64,000 nucleotides of DNA. Source: Zoogloea sp. (lineage in GTDB: Bacteria; Pseudomonadota; Gammaproteobacteria; Burkholderiales; Rhodocyclaceae). The notes under the pieces were generated by a model that was given only the letters and a program-made list of their open reading frames with translations, was not told the origin of the DNA and did no database searches. Both the position numbers and the translations under genes were made by a program. Positions 20,438 to 30,287 of the stretch are shown here, piece after piece. The stretch is taken from assembly GCA_023150095.1 (NCBI GenBank), contig JAKLLO010000002.1:21699-85698 (forward strand). The letters are read 5' to 3'. Position 1 is the first letter of the stretch; each line of letters begins with the position of its first letter.

Positions 20438-20514
20438 GATCGGCATGCCTGGACGCGGGTCACGACAAGTGTAGTGGCGGAGCATGATGAACTCAAAGGG
20501 CGTCCTCCACAAAT

Positions 20515-20541
20515 ACAAAGGGACGGGCCAAAGCCCGTCCC
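20515..20541 (-). terminator. Terminator hairpin downstream of glnA
   Basis: GGGACGGGCcaaaGCCCGTCCC followed by TTTGT on minus strand. Confidence 0.7.
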
Positions 20542-20593
20542 CAGGTAACGCATCAGCCGGCCAGCACGCTGACCGACTGCAGATCCGGAAGGA

Positions 20594-22012
20594 TCAGATG
20601 GCGTAGTACATCTCGAACTCGACCGGGTGCACTTCGACGCGCAGACGGTTCACTTCTTCCTGCTTCAGAGCGATGAAGGAATCGATGAAGTCGTTGCTGA
20701 AGACACCGCCGCGGGTCAGGAACTCGCGGTCCTTGTCCAGGGCTTCCAGAGCCTGTTCGAGGCTGGAGCAGACGGTCGGGATGAGCGCGTCTTCTTCCGG
20801 CGGCAGGTCGTACAGGTTCTTGTCGGCGGGGTCGCCCGGGTGGATCTTGTTCTGGATGCCGTCGAGGCCGGCCATCATCAGCGCGGCGAAGCACAGGTAG
20901 GGGTTCGCGCCCGGATCCGGGAAACGGGTCTCGATGCGGCGGGCCTTCTCGCTGTTCACGAACGGGATCCGGATGGAAGCGGAACGGTTCTTGGCGGAGT
21001 AGGCCAGCTTGACCGGAGCTTCGTAGTGCGGAACCAGACGCTTGTAGGAGTTGGTCAGCGGGTTGGTGATGGCGTTCAGCGCGCGGGCGTGCTTGATGAT
21101 GCCGCCGATGTAGTACAGGGCGGTCTCGGACAGGCCGGCGTAGCCGTTGCCAGCGAACAGGTTCTTGCCGTCCTTCCAGATGGACTGGTGAACGTGCATG
21201 CCGGAACCGTTGTCGCCAACGATGGGCTTCGGCATGAAGGTCGCAGTCTTGCCGTACTGGTGAGCGACGTTCTGGACGATGTACTTGGTGATCTGGGTCT
21301 GGTCGGCACGACGCACCAGGGTGTCGAACTTGGTGCCGATTTCGTTCTGACCGGCAGTCGCCACTTCGTGGTGATGCACTTCAACCGGCACGCCGCAGGC
21401 TTCGAGCGCCAGACACATGGCGGCACGCATGTCGTTGAAGGAGTCGACCGGCGGGACGGGGAAGTAACCACCCTTCACGGCGGGACGGTAGCCGGTGTTG
21501 CCACCTTCGAACTTCTGGTCGGACGACCAGGCGGCTTCTTCGGAGAAGATCTTGTGGTAGGCGCCGGACATGCCGACCTTCCACTCGACGGAGTCGAAGA
21601 TGAAGAATTCGGGTTCCGGGCCGAAGTAGGCGGTGTCGCCGATGCCGGAGGACTTCAGGTAGGCCTCGGCGCGGTTGGCGATGGAGCGCGGATCGCGGTC
21701 GTAACCCTTGCCGTCGGCGGGGTCGATCACGTCACAGCTCAGGACCAGGGTGGTTTCGTCGAAGAACGGGTCGATGTAGGCGGTCTTGGGATCCGGCATC
21801 AGCAGCATGTCGGAGGCCTGGATACCCTTCCAGCCGGCAATCGAGGAACCGTCGAAGGCGTGGCCGCTTTCGAACTTGTCTTCGTCGAAGGCGCTGACCG
21901 GGACGCCAACGTGCTGTTCCTTACCCTTGGTGTCGGTAAAACGGAAGTCGACAAACTTGACTTCGTTTTCCTGGACGATCTTCATGACGTCTTGCGGGGT
22001 CATATAACTCAC
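20594..22012 (-). CDS. glnA: Glutamine synthetase type I
   Basis: [36 protein letters not shown]; start may be the internal Met at 22003. Confidence 0.97.
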   Translation of the reverse strand: MSYMTPQDVMKIVQENEVKFVDFRFTDTKGKEQHVGVPVSAFDEDKFESGHAFDGSSIAGWKGIQASDMLLMPDPKTAYIDPFFDETTLVLSCDVIDPADGKGYDRDPRSIANRAEAYLKSSGIGDTAYFGPEPEFFIFDSVEWKVGMSGAYHKIFSEEAAWSSDQKFEGGNTGYRPAVKGGYFPVPPVDSFNDMRAAMCLALEACGVPVEVHHHEVATAGQNEIGTKFDTLVRRADQTQITKYIVQNVAHQYGKTATFMPKPIVGDNGSGMHVHQSIWKDGKNLFAGNGYAGLSETALYYIGGIIKHARALNAITNPLTNSYKRLVPHYEAPVKLAYSAKNRSASIRIPFVNSEKARRIETRFPDPGANPYLCFAALMMAGLDGIQNKIHPGDPADKNLYDLPPEEDALIPTVCSSLEQALEALDKDREFLTRGGVFSNDFIDSFIALKQEEVNRLRVEVHPVEFEMYYAI

Positions 22013-22087
22013 TCCTAACGGGTTGAAGCTGCTTCGCAGTGGAAAAAGGTTTTCAGTGAAACGACAATTCAGTCAGCGAACCCAGCA

Positions 22088-22104
22088 AGCAGAAAACATG
22101 CCAG
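22088..22104 (-). promoter_or_regulatory. Putative sigma-54 promoter of glnA
   Basis: Minus strand CTGGCATGTTTTCTGCT versus TGGCACG-N4-TTGCW. Confidence 0.7.
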
Positions 22105-22167
22105 CACGCAAACAAAAACAGTTCATTGTGCCACAAGGTTCTACGGCGGCGGCTCGCAAAATGCATT

Positions 22168-22182
22168 GCACCAAAGCAGTGC
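22168..22182 (-). promoter_or_regulatory. NtrC binding site (proximal)
   Basis: GCACC-AAAGC-AGTGC, fits GCACY-N5-RGTGC. Confidence 0.8.
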
Positions 22183-22197
22183 CATGCACCAGTGAAC

Positions 22198-22212
22198 GCA
22201 CCGCTATGGTGC
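22198..22212 (-). promoter_or_regulatory. NtrC binding site (distal)
   Basis: GCACC-GCTAT-GGTGC, perfect dyad 30 bp from the first site. Confidence 0.82.
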
Positions 22213-23385
22213 AAACCGCCCCAGCAGTTCGATGCGCCGCCAGTGGGGCGACGTAGCCACCCGCTGGGCGACATGCCGGCGCAGGGCATCGAGCCGCGTC
22301 CGGTCGGCACACCAGTCGAAGGGCAGGAACACCTCGGCCTCGACCCGGTTACCCAGGTAGTGCAGCACGGCGGGCGCCGCCTGGGGCACCTCGGCGCCGA
22401 GAATCTCGGTCAGTTCGGCCACTAGCGCGGCCCGCCCGGGCAGGCCGCGCCCACCGGTGTCGGCCAGGTCTTTCTCGCTATCCACGTGCACCAGCACGTC
22501 GAGCACATCCGGAAATCCCGAACGCACCCGGGCGCGGGCCAGTTCGGCGATCCGGTGACCTTCCGAGACGCTGATCCGCGGATCGACCCGCACGTGGGCA
22601 TCGACCAGCACCCGGTGAGCCATGCGACGGGTGCGCAGCTCGTGCACGTCCAGCACCCCCGCGGTGGCGCTGAGGGTGTCGTGAATCTTCGCCACGTCGG
22701 CGGGGTCGACGCCGGTGTCGATGAGTTCGCGCAGCGCCTCGTAGGCCAGCAGTGCGCCCATGCGAAGGATCATGAAGCCGACCAGCGCCGCCGCCAGGGG
22801 TTCGAGGAAGCGATAGCCGGCCAGACTGCCGCCGATGCCCACCGCCACCACCAGCGACGAGGCGGCATCGGCCCGGGCGTGCCAGGCGTTGGCCACCAGC
22901 ATTGGCGAGCGCAGGCGCTGGGCCACCGCCAGCATGTAGCGGAACAGGCCCTCCTTGCCGGCGAGGGTGATCAGCGCCATCCACAGGGCGGCCGGATGGA
23001 GTTCCGGCAACGCATCGAGGCTCTGCAGGCGGACCGCGGCGGTCAGCAGGAAGCCCGCACCGACGCCCGCCAGCACCAGCCCGAGCACCATCGACGCGGC
23101 GGTCTCGTAGCGGCCATGGCCGTAGGGGTGACGCTCGTCGGCGGGATTGGCGCCATGCCGGCTGGCGTACATCACCATGAAATCGCCGAGCAGGTCAGAC
23201 AAGGTGTGCATGCCGTCAGCGACGAGACTCTGGGCATGGGAGAACAGGCCGACGCCAATCTGGCAGACGGTGAGCACGACGTTGATCGCCACGCTCACCC
23301 AGGTGGCACGCTGTGCCTCGCGGGAACGACTGGCGTCGTCGCGGGGCGCACCGGCGACGCCGGCGGAAAGGGGTTCGTGAGACAT
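22204..23385 (-). CDS. Cation diffusion facilitator family transporter
   Basis: Multi-TM, VADGMHTLSDLLGDFMV, ANAWHARADAASSLVV. Confidence 0.9.
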   Translation of the reverse strand: MSHEPLSAGVAGAPRDDASRSREAQRATWVSVAINVVLTVCQIGVGLFSHAQSLVADGMHTLSDLLGDFMVMYASRHGANPADERHPYGHGRYETAASMVLGLVLAGVGAGFLLTAAVRLQSLDALPELHPAALWMALITLAGKEGLFRYMLAVAQRLRSPMLVANAWHARADAASSLVVAVGIGGSLAGYRFLEPLAAALVGFMILRMGALLAYEALRELIDTGVDPADVAKIHDTLSATAGVLDVHELRTRRMAHRVLVDAHVRVDPRISVSEGHRIAELARARVRSGFPDVLDVLVHVDSEKDLADTGGRGLPGRAALVAELTEILGAEVPQAAPAVLHYLGNRVEAEVFLPFDWCADRTRLDALRRHVAQRVATSPHWRRIELLGRFAP

Positions 23386-23447
23386 GACTTGCAGGCCGGG
23401 GGGCCGGCGGTATACTCGCAGTCCGCCATTCTAGCCGGACAGCCGCC

Positions 23448-23900
23448 ATGGGAAAATTAAGCGAAACCCTCTCCCTCGCCCAGGAACGCGCGCGGAGCAT
23501 GAATCTCGCGTACGCCGGCGCCCTCACTCCCCAGGAAGCCTGGGACGTGCTGCAGCTGGCTCCCGGCGCCAAGCTGGTGGATGTGCGCACCCGTGCCGAA
23601 TGGGACTGGGTCGGCCGCGTGCCGGGCTCGGTCGAGATCGAATGGATGCTCTACCCGGGCAATGAACCGAATCCCCACTTCCTGGCCCAGCTCCAGCGCC
23701 AGGTCGATCGCGAGGCGCTGGTGATGTTCCTGTGCCGCAGTGGCGCCCGCTCCAACGCGGCGGCCAACCTGGCGGTCACGTCGGGCTTCACCAATGCCTA
23801 CAACATCCTCGAAGGCTTCGAGGGCGACAAGGATGCCAGCGGACACCGCAACAAGGTCGGTGGCTGGCGCCATGCCAACCTGCCCTGGACCCAGGGCTGA
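23448..23900 (+). CDS. Rhodanese-like domain protein
   Basis: LVDVRTRAEWDWVGRVPGSVEIEW; FLCRSGARSNAAA. Confidence 0.92.
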   Translation: MGKLSETLSLAQERARSMNLAYAGALTPQEAWDVLQLAPGAKLVDVRTRAEWDWVGRVPGSVEIEWMLYPGNEPNPHFLAQLQRQVDREALVMFLCRSGARSNAAANLAVTSGFTNAYNILEGFEGDKDASGHRNKVGGWRHANLPWTQG

Positions 23901-23916
23901 TTCACAGGACACTCCG

Positions 23917-25017
23917 ATGCAAGCCGTCCCCATCAGTTTCGACCGCTTCAACAGCCTCGCCGACGCCGACGCCCACGAACGCATCCGCGCCGCCCGCACC
24001 CGCCTCGGCGACAAGGCCGTGCTGCTGTGCCACCACTACCAGCGCGCCGATGTGTACCAGTACGCCGACCTCACCGGTGATTCGCTGAAGCTGTCGCGCC
24101 TCGCCGCCGAGACCGACGCCGAGTTCATCGTGTTCTGCGGCGTGCATTTCATGGCCGAGGTGGCGGACATCATGTCCAAGCCCCACCAGCAGGCCATCCT
24201 GCCCGACCTCGCCGCCGGCTGTTCGATGGCCGACATGGCCAACCTCGCCAAGGTCGAGCGCTGCTGGCGCGAGTTGACCGAAGTGCTCGAAACGCCCGAC
24301 GCGCTGATTACCCCGGTCACCTACATCAACTCCGCGGCCGATCTCAAAGCCTTCTGCGGCGAGCACGGCGGCATCGTGTGCACCTCCACCAACGCCCCGG
24401 TGATCCTCGACTGGGCCTTCAAGCAGCGCGAGAAGGTGCTGTTCTTCCCCGATCAGCACCTGGGCCGCTGGACCGGCTTCAACAAGGGCATTCCCCTCGA
24501 CGAGATGGTGGTGTGGGATCCGGACCAGGAATACGGCGGCCTCACCGTTGATCAGATCAAGAAGGCCAGGATCCTGCTGTGGAAGGGCCACTGCTCGGTG
24601 CACCAGATGTTCCAGCCGGCGCACATCATCAAGTTCCGCAACCAGTACCCGGACGGCAAGGTCATCTCCCACCCGGAGAGCGCGCTGGAAGTGTGCCGGC
24701 AGTCGGATTTCGTCGGCTCCACCGAGTACATCATCAAGGTCGTCAAGGAATCCGCCCCCGGCACCCGCTGGCTGGTGGGCACCGAGCTCAACCTCGTCAA
24801 TCGCCTCGCCGAAGAGGTGAAGCACGAGGGCAAGATCGTCCAGTTCATGGCGCCCACGGTGTGCATGTGCTCGACCATGCAGCGCATCGATCCGCAGCAC
24901 CTGGCCTGGACCCTCGAGAACCTCGCCGACGGCAACGTGGTCAACCGGATCACCGTGCCCGAACACGAAGCCGCGCTGGCCAAGGTTGCCCTGGAGCGGA
25001 TGCTCGCCGTCTCCTGA
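23917..25017 (+). CDS. nadA: Quinolinate synthase A
   Basis: LLCHHYQRADVYQYADLTGDSL; HPE motif; MCSTMQRIDPQHLAWTLENL. Confidence 0.95.
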   Translation: MQAVPISFDRFNSLADADAHERIRAARTRLGDKAVLLCHHYQRADVYQYADLTGDSLKLSRLAAETDAEFIVFCGVHFMAEVADIMSKPHQQAILPDLAAGCSMADMANLAKVERCWRELTEVLETPDALITPVTYINSAADLKAFCGEHGGIVCTSTNAPVILDWAFKQREKVLFFPDQHLGRWTGFNKGIPLDEMVVWDPDQEYGGLTVDQIKKARILLWKGHCSVHQMFQPAHIIKFRNQYPDGKVISHPESALEVCRQSDFVGSTEYIIKVVKESAPGTRWLVGTELNLVNRLAEEVKHEGKIVQFMAPTVCMCSTMQRIDPQHLAWTLENLADGNVVNRITVPEHEAALAKVALERMLAVS

Positions 25018-25042
25018 CGCCTGCCCTGCTCCAGCCCTCAAG

Positions 25043-25066
25043 ACGGCGCCTGCGGGCGCCGTTTTC
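25043..25066 (+). terminator. Terminator after nadA
   Basis: ACGGCGCCtgcGGGCGCCGTTTTC. Confidence 0.7.
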
Positions 25067-25130
25067 ACGGGTGCACCGGGCGTGCCAAAGCGGCCCGTAA
25101 CGCGCAGAATGACAAGAAAAGGGAGATTCG

Positions 25131-25880
25131 ATGAGCACCCTGCGCATCTGCACCTACAACATCCACAAGGGCTTTTCCCAGTTCAACCGGCGCCTCGCGA
25201 TCCACGACCTGCGTGACCGCCTGCGCCTGCTCGGTGCCGACGTGGTCTTCCTGCAGGAAGTGCAGGGCATGCACCTGCGCCACGCCCAGCAGCATGCCAA
25301 CTGGCCCGGTCAGCCCCAGCACGAATTCCTCGCCCGCGACATGTGGCAGCAGACGGCCTACGGCGGCAACGCGATCTACGACCACGGCCACCACGGCAAC
25401 GCCATCCTGAGCCGCCACCCGATCCTCTCCCAGGCCAACCAGGATGTCTCCGACCACCGCTTCGAGAGCCGCGGCCTGCTCCACTGCGAGATCCAGGTGG
25501 CCGGCGTGGCGAGCCCGGTGCATTGCGTGTGCGTGCATCTGGGCCTCACCGCCGGCAGCCGGCGGCGCCAGATGGCGGCGCTGGTCAAGCGCCTCGACGC
25601 CCTCGCCCCGAACGGCGCGCCGGTCATCATCGCCGGCGATTTCAACGACTGGCGCAACCACGCCGACGACTGCCTCACCGACCAGCTGGGCGTCACCGAA
25701 GCCTTCGCGTCGATCCGCGGCCGGCCGGCCCGCAGTTTTCCGAGCACCCTGCCGGTGCTGCGTCTCGACCGCATCTACGTGCGCGGCTTTGCGGTGGACA
25801 AGGTTGAAGTGCATTACGGCCAGCCCTGGAGCCGCATCTCCGACCACGCGGCGCTGACCGCCCAGCTGCGGCCGCAATGA
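25131..25880 (+). CDS. Endonuclease/exonuclease/phosphatase family protein
   Basis: LRICTYNIHKGFS; FLQEVQ; IIAGDFNDWR; SDHAAL. Confidence 0.9.
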   Translation: MSTLRICTYNIHKGFSQFNRRLAIHDLRDRLRLLGADVVFLQEVQGMHLRHAQQHANWPGQPQHEFLARDMWQQTAYGGNAIYDHGHHGNAILSRHPILSQANQDVSDHRFESRGLLHCEIQVAGVASPVHCVCVHLGLTAGSRRRQMAALVKRLDALAPNGAPVIIAGDFNDWRNHADDCLTDQLGVTEAFASIRGRPARSFPSTLPVLRLDRIYVRGFAVDKVEVHYGQPWSRISDHAALTAQLRPQ

Positions 25881-27043
25881 ACGTCGACTGGCTGCCCGGC
25901 AACGCCCTCACGTTGCTGGAAAACGGTGCCGAGTTCTTCCCTGCCCTCGAAGCCGCCATCGACGGCGCCGGGCACGAGATCTTCCTCGAGACCTACATCT
26001 TCGCCGACGACGAGACCGGCCACCGGGTCGCCGCAGCCCTGCGCCGGGCCGCCGGCCGCGGTGTGGCGGTGCGCCTGCTGGTGGATGGCTTCGGCGGGCG
26101 CGAGTTCGTCGCCGCGCTGATGGAGGGGCTCGTGGCGGCCGGGGTGAATGTGCTGATCTACCGCCGCGAGATGGCCGCCCTGTCGCTCCAGCGCCATCGC
26201 CTGCGCCGGCTGCACCGCAAGCTGGCGGTCATCGACGGGCGGATCGCCTTCGTGGGCGGCATCAACATCATCAGCGACTACAACCACGACGACCCGAGCC
26301 TCATCACCCCGCGCCAGGATTTCTCGGTACGCATCGAGGGGCCGCTCCTCGGGCCCATCCACCGCACCGTCGCCCACGTCTGGGAGCTCGTCGCGTGGGC
26401 CTCGTTCCGCCGCCGCGCACGCCTCACCGGCACCCCGCCGGCCTGCCCGCTGCCCTGCGGCACGGTCGAAGCCGGCTTCCTCATCCGCGACAACATCCGC
26501 CACCGTCACGACATCGAGGACGCTTATCTGCTGGCCATCGCCGCCGCCCGCCGCGAGATCGTCCTCGCCAACGCCTACTTCCTGCCTGGCCGGCGCTTTC
26601 GCCAGGCGCTGCTCGCCGCCGCCCGGCGCGGCGTCAACGTCACCCTCGTCACCCAGGGCTGGACGGACCACCCGCTCCAGCAGCGGGCCACCCGCGCGCT
26701 GTACGGGCAGTTTCTGGCCGGCGGCGTGCGCATTTTCGAATACCACCTGAGCCACCTCCACGCCAAGGTGGCGGTGGTGGACGAGCGCTGGGCCACCGTC
26801 GGCTCCTCCAACATCGACCCCTTCAGCCTGCTGCTGGCACGGGAAGCCAACGTGGCGGTGCGCGACGCCGCCTTCGCGGAGGATCTCCACCGCCGGCTGC
26901 AGCGGGTGATGAAGGACGGCAGCCGCGAGATCTCCGCCGCCGACTGGCAGCGCGGCCCGCGCCTGCAGCGCCTCATCAACTGGCTGTCCTACGGCCTGGT
27001 GCGACTGATGATCGGCCTCGCCGGCTACGGCGGACGGCACTGA
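25877..27043 (+). CDS. Phospholipase D-type cardiolipin synthase (ClsB-like)
   Basis: Two HKD motifs (LHRKLAVIDGRIAFVGG; HAKVAVVDERWATVGSSN). Confidence 0.9.
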   Translation: MNVDWLPGNALTLLENGAEFFPALEAAIDGAGHEIFLETYIFADDETGHRVAAALRRAAGRGVAVRLLVDGFGGREFVAALMEGLVAAGVNVLIYRREMAALSLQRHRLRRLHRKLAVIDGRIAFVGGINIISDYNHDDPSLITPRQDFSVRIEGPLLGPIHRTVAHVWELVAWASFRRRARLTGTPPACPLPCGTVEAGFLIRDNIRHRHDIEDAYLLAIAAARREIVLANAYFLPGRRFRQALLAAARRGVNVTLVTQGWTDHPLQQRATRALYGQFLAGGVRIFEYHLSHLHAKVAVVDERWATVGSSNIDPFSLLLAREANVAVRDAAFAEDLHRRLQRVMKDGSREISAADWQRGPRLQRLINWLSYGLVRLMIGLAGYGGRH

Positions 27044-27115
27044 CGCTTTGGGAATAGGAAATGGGGAGTGGGAAGTGGGAGAATCCTGCCCATTCCCCAT
27101 CAACCCTTTCCCGTC

Positions 27116-27601
27116 ATGTATCCCGCTCCCGCCTTCGAATCCAAGATTTGCCCGCCCGACCAGCTCGCCGCCCGCGTGGCCAGCCTGCCGCGTCCGCTGG
27201 TGTTCACCAACGGCTGCTTCGACATCCTCCACCGTGGCCACGTCACCTACCTGGGCCAGGCCCGGGCGCTGGGCGCGGCGATGGTGGTCGCCCTCAACAG
27301 CGACGCCTCGGTGCGCCGCCAGGGCAAAGGCGATGACCGCCCGATCAACACCCTCGAAGACCGCCTGGCGGTGATGGCGTCCCTGGGCTGCGTCGATCTG
27401 GTCACGTGGTTCGACGAGGACACCCCCATCGCCCGCATCCTCGAATGCCAGCCCGACGTGCTGGTCAAGGGCGGCGACTGGCCGGTCGATCGCATCGTCG
27501 GCGCCCCCGAAACCCTGGCCCGGGGCGGCAGCGTGCATTCCATCCCCTTCGAGCATCAGCGCTCCACCACCTCGCTGCTCGAAAAGATCCGCCGACTTTG
27601 A
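27116..27601 (+). CDS. rfaE2: D-glycero-beta-D-manno-heptose 1-phosphate adenylyltransferase
   Basis: VFTNGCFDILHRGHVTYL; LVKGGDW; STTSLLEKI. Confidence 0.93.
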   Translation: MYPAPAFESKICPPDQLAARVASLPRPLVFTNGCFDILHRGHVTYLGQARALGAAMVVALNSDASVRRQGKGDDRPINTLEDRLAVMASLGCVDLVTWFDEDTPIARILECQPDVLVKGGDWPVDRIVGAPETLARGGSVHSIPFEHQRSTTSLLEKIRRL

Positions 27602-27626
27602 TCTGGCGGGTCACGGAGTCACGCAC

Positions 27627-29120
27627 ATGACGATCCAGTCAAACCGCCCCCGCACCAACGCCGCATCGGCGCGGCAGATGAATTCCCGTACTGCCCCGGC
27701 CATTGGCGCGATTCTCTGGACGCTGAGCTGGGCGCCCTCAAGCGCCTGGGCCGCCCACGCAGACTTCACCGGGCTCGGCTACTCCATGCTGGGTGGCGCC
27801 GCCGGCTTCGTTGGCGGCGTGGCGCTATCGCTCTACCTGCTGCCCAAACGGAAGCCCGGTTTTGCCCGCGGCCTGCTTGCCTTCGCACAGGCCATCGTCG
27901 GCACCCTCGGGATGGCCTTCGCAGGGGCCAACATCGGCGCCCTCGTCTATGGCGTCGTAAAGCGCACCGACCAGAACCGCCAGGTTGCCGAAGCGGCCCA
28001 GTATCAGAACAGCCCCCTGAAACTCGCCGCCTGCTCGGCCGCCGACGCCAGTTCGACCGCCGGGGCGAGGCCGCGCCCCCAGGAAGCCCCGGCGCCGTGG
28101 CTCCCAGGCTCGGCGGCCACGACGACGTGGCTCACCCAGGCGACGCCTGCGCCGTCGCTGTCCAGCTCGGCTTCCGAGGTGAGGCGGCTCATCCAGGAGG
28201 CGCCGACGCCGTGGCTGACACGCCTGGCCCTGGATTGCGGACTGCACGGCCCCGCACGAGCGGATGTCTATTTCGCCGCGATGGAGAGGCTCAAGGTTGA
28301 GTCGCCCTCGAAGGATGTCCGCAGCGAGTACTGCGTGGTGCTGCGCGCATCTCACCACGCACGCGCCATCCCCCAGCTTCAGACCCTGATCGACGCAAAA
28401 CTGCCCTGGGATTGCCCGGGCCACGACGGCACGCCGGGCTGGTGGGACGCCCTCAATGACTCAGCGGATCACGAGCGGGATCTGCAGTGGCTCGGAATGC
28501 TGCGCAAAGCCGGTGCAGATTTTCGTCTTTACACCCCGATCGGCGGGCAGATACTGCATCGCATTACCCAATGCGGCGCGCCGGCCATGATTCTCATGGC
28601 GCTCGAAGCCGGCGCTGACCCAAGCCGGGCCAACCCGAACGGTATCGGCTCACCGCGCGTCCAGTGGGCGCTGCGCCGACACGCGCCCGCATCCGAATCC
28701 TGCGCCGTGGACCGACTAGAGCACCCGCTGGATCGCGCGGCCATCTCCCGGATCGATGCCCTGATCGGCGCCCTCTCGGCACAGGACGCCAACCAGCAGG
28801 CATCCGGCGGCGAGACGCCACTGTTCTCGATTTATGGCCACACCAGGCAAATGACCGTCCTCCTGCGTGCCGGCGCCCGCATCGACATCCGCAGCAACAA
28901 CGGGCGCACATTTCTCCATAATGCGCAAAAGCTGGATCCGGAGGCCATTGCTCTACTGGCAGCGCAACCTGCCGAGCAGCTGCGTTCGCTGGGCAGGCGG
29001 CAACCGGCCACAGGCCCGGACGGACGGCAGCCGGTGGAGTCGCTGCTGGATATCGCACGCAAGCGCGGAGATAAGGCACTGGAAAACTTGCTGTGCGCCA
29101 ACGGCGCCGACGGCTGCTGA
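27627..29120 (+). CDS. Putative membrane protein with 19-aa tandem repeats and ankyrin-like C-terminus
   Basis: Two TM segments, QEAPAPWL-type repeats, GGETPLFSIYGHTRQMTVLLRAGARIDIRSNNGRTFLHNA. Confidence 0.75.
   Translation: MTIQSNRPRTNAASARQMNSRTAPAIGAILWTLSWAPSSAWAAHADFTGLGYSMLGGAAGFVGGVALSLYLLPKRKPGFARGLLAFAQAIVGTLGMAFAGANIGALVYGVVKRTDQNRQVAEAAQYQNSPLKLAACSAADASSTAGARPRPQEAPAPWLPGSAATTTWLTQATPAPSLSSSASEVRRLIQEAPTPWLTRLALDCGLHGPARADVYFAAMERLKVESPSKDVRSEYCVVLRASHHARAIPQLQTLIDAKLPWDCPGHDGTPGWWDALNDSADHERDLQWLGMLRKAGADFRLYTPIGGQILHRITQCGAPAMILMALEAGADPSRANPNGIGSPRVQWALRRHAPASESCAVDRLEHPLDRAAISRIDALIGALSAQDANQQASGGETPLFSIYGHTRQMTVLLRAGARIDIRSNNGRTFLHNAQKLDPEAIALLAAQPAEQLRSLGRRQPATGPDGRQPVESLLDIARKRGDKALENLLCANGADGC
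28076..28218 (+). repeat. 57-bp imperfect tandem repeat, about 2.5 copies
   Basis: QEAPAPWLPGSAATTTWLT / QATPAPSLSSSASEVRRLI / QEAPTPWLT. Confidence 0.7.
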
Positions 29121-29194
29121 TCCGCGCACTCGTCCCCGCCCAGCCGCAGCACCTGAAACGGCCAAGCGTGCTTTGTTTATTCCAATTTGAGCTA

Positions 29195-29208
29195 TTGATG
29201 TAGATCAA
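29195..29208. promoter_or_regulatory. FNR/ANR-type box upstream of cysM
   Basis: TTGAT-GTAG-ATCAA, perfect 14-bp dyad. Confidence 0.7.
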
Positions 29209-29260
29209 GTAACACTAAAATTAATTAGTGACTGAACGCATCCCGGGAAGGAGAACTGCA

Positions 29261-30193
29261 ATGCGCATCGCCAACAACGTCGCCGAACTGGTCGGCAACA
29301 CCCCGCTGGTCAAGCTCAACCGCCTGGCCCCTGCCAGCGGCGCCACTGTCGCCCTCAAGCTGGAGTTCTTCAACCCGGCCCACAGTGTGAAGGACCGCAT
29401 CGCCGTGGCGATGCTCGACGCCGCCGAAGCCGCCGGCAAGATCGGCCCGGACACCATCGTCCTCGAGCCCACCTCCGGCAACACCGGCATCGGCCTGGCG
29501 ATGGTCTGTGCCGCCCGCGGCTACAAGTGCGCCTTCGTGATGCCCGAAACCATGAGCCGCGAACGCAAGCTGCTGCTCAAGGCCTACGGCGCCGAGCTGA
29601 TCCTCACCCCCGGCCCCGAAGGCATGCCCGGCGCGATCAAGAAGGCCGAGGAACTCGCCGCCGCCGACTCCCGCTACTTCATCCCGCAGCAGTTCGACAA
29701 CCCGGCCAACCCGGCCATCCACCGCGCCACCACCGCCGAAGAGATCTGGGCCGACACCGACGGCCAGGTGGACATCTTCGTCTCGGGCGTGGGCACCGGC
29801 GGCACCGTCACCGGCGTCGGCGAGGCCCTCAAAGCCAAGAAGCCCGGCGTGAAGGTCGTGGCCGTCGAGCCCGCCGCCAGCCCGGTGCTGTCGGGCGGCG
29901 CCCGCGGCCCGCACCCGATCCAGGGCATCGGCGCCGGCTTCGTGCCGGGCATCCTCAACACCACCATTTACGATGAAGTGGTGCAGGTGCCCAACGACGC
30001 CGCCCTCGACACCGCCCGCCGCCTGGCGAAGGAAGAAGGCCTGCTGGTCGGCATCTCCTCCGGCGCCGCCGTGTGGGCCGCCCTGCAGGTGGCCGAACGC
30101 CCCGAGAACGCCGGCAAGCTGATCGTCGTCATCATCCCGTCCTTCGGCGAGCGCTACCTCTCGACCGTGCTGTTCCAGCATCTGGAAGTCTGA
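29261..30193 (+). CDS. cysM: Cysteine synthase family protein
   Basis: [41 protein letters not shown]; could be cysK rather than cysM. Confidence 0.9.
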   Translation: MRIANNVAELVGNTPLVKLNRLAPASGATVALKLEFFNPAHSVKDRIAVAMLDAAEAAGKIGPDTIVLEPTSGNTGIGLAMVCAARGYKCAFVMPETMSRERKLLLKAYGAELILTPGPEGMPGAIKKAEELAAADSRYFIPQQFDNPANPAIHRATTAEEIWADTDGQVDIFVSGVGTGGTVTGVGEALKAKKPGVKVVAVEPAASPVLSGGARGPHPIQGIGAGFVPGILNTTIYDEVVQVPNDAALDTARRLAKEEGLLVGISSGAAVWAALQVAERPENAGKLIVVIIPSFGERYLSTVLFQHLEV

Positions 30194-30287
30194 GCGCATC
30201 CCGCACCCAGCCGCGGGGGCCGACGTTCGCGTCCGCCCCCGCGGGCCGTTTACACTGGCTCCCTTTCATCCTCCGGCAGAACCTCGC

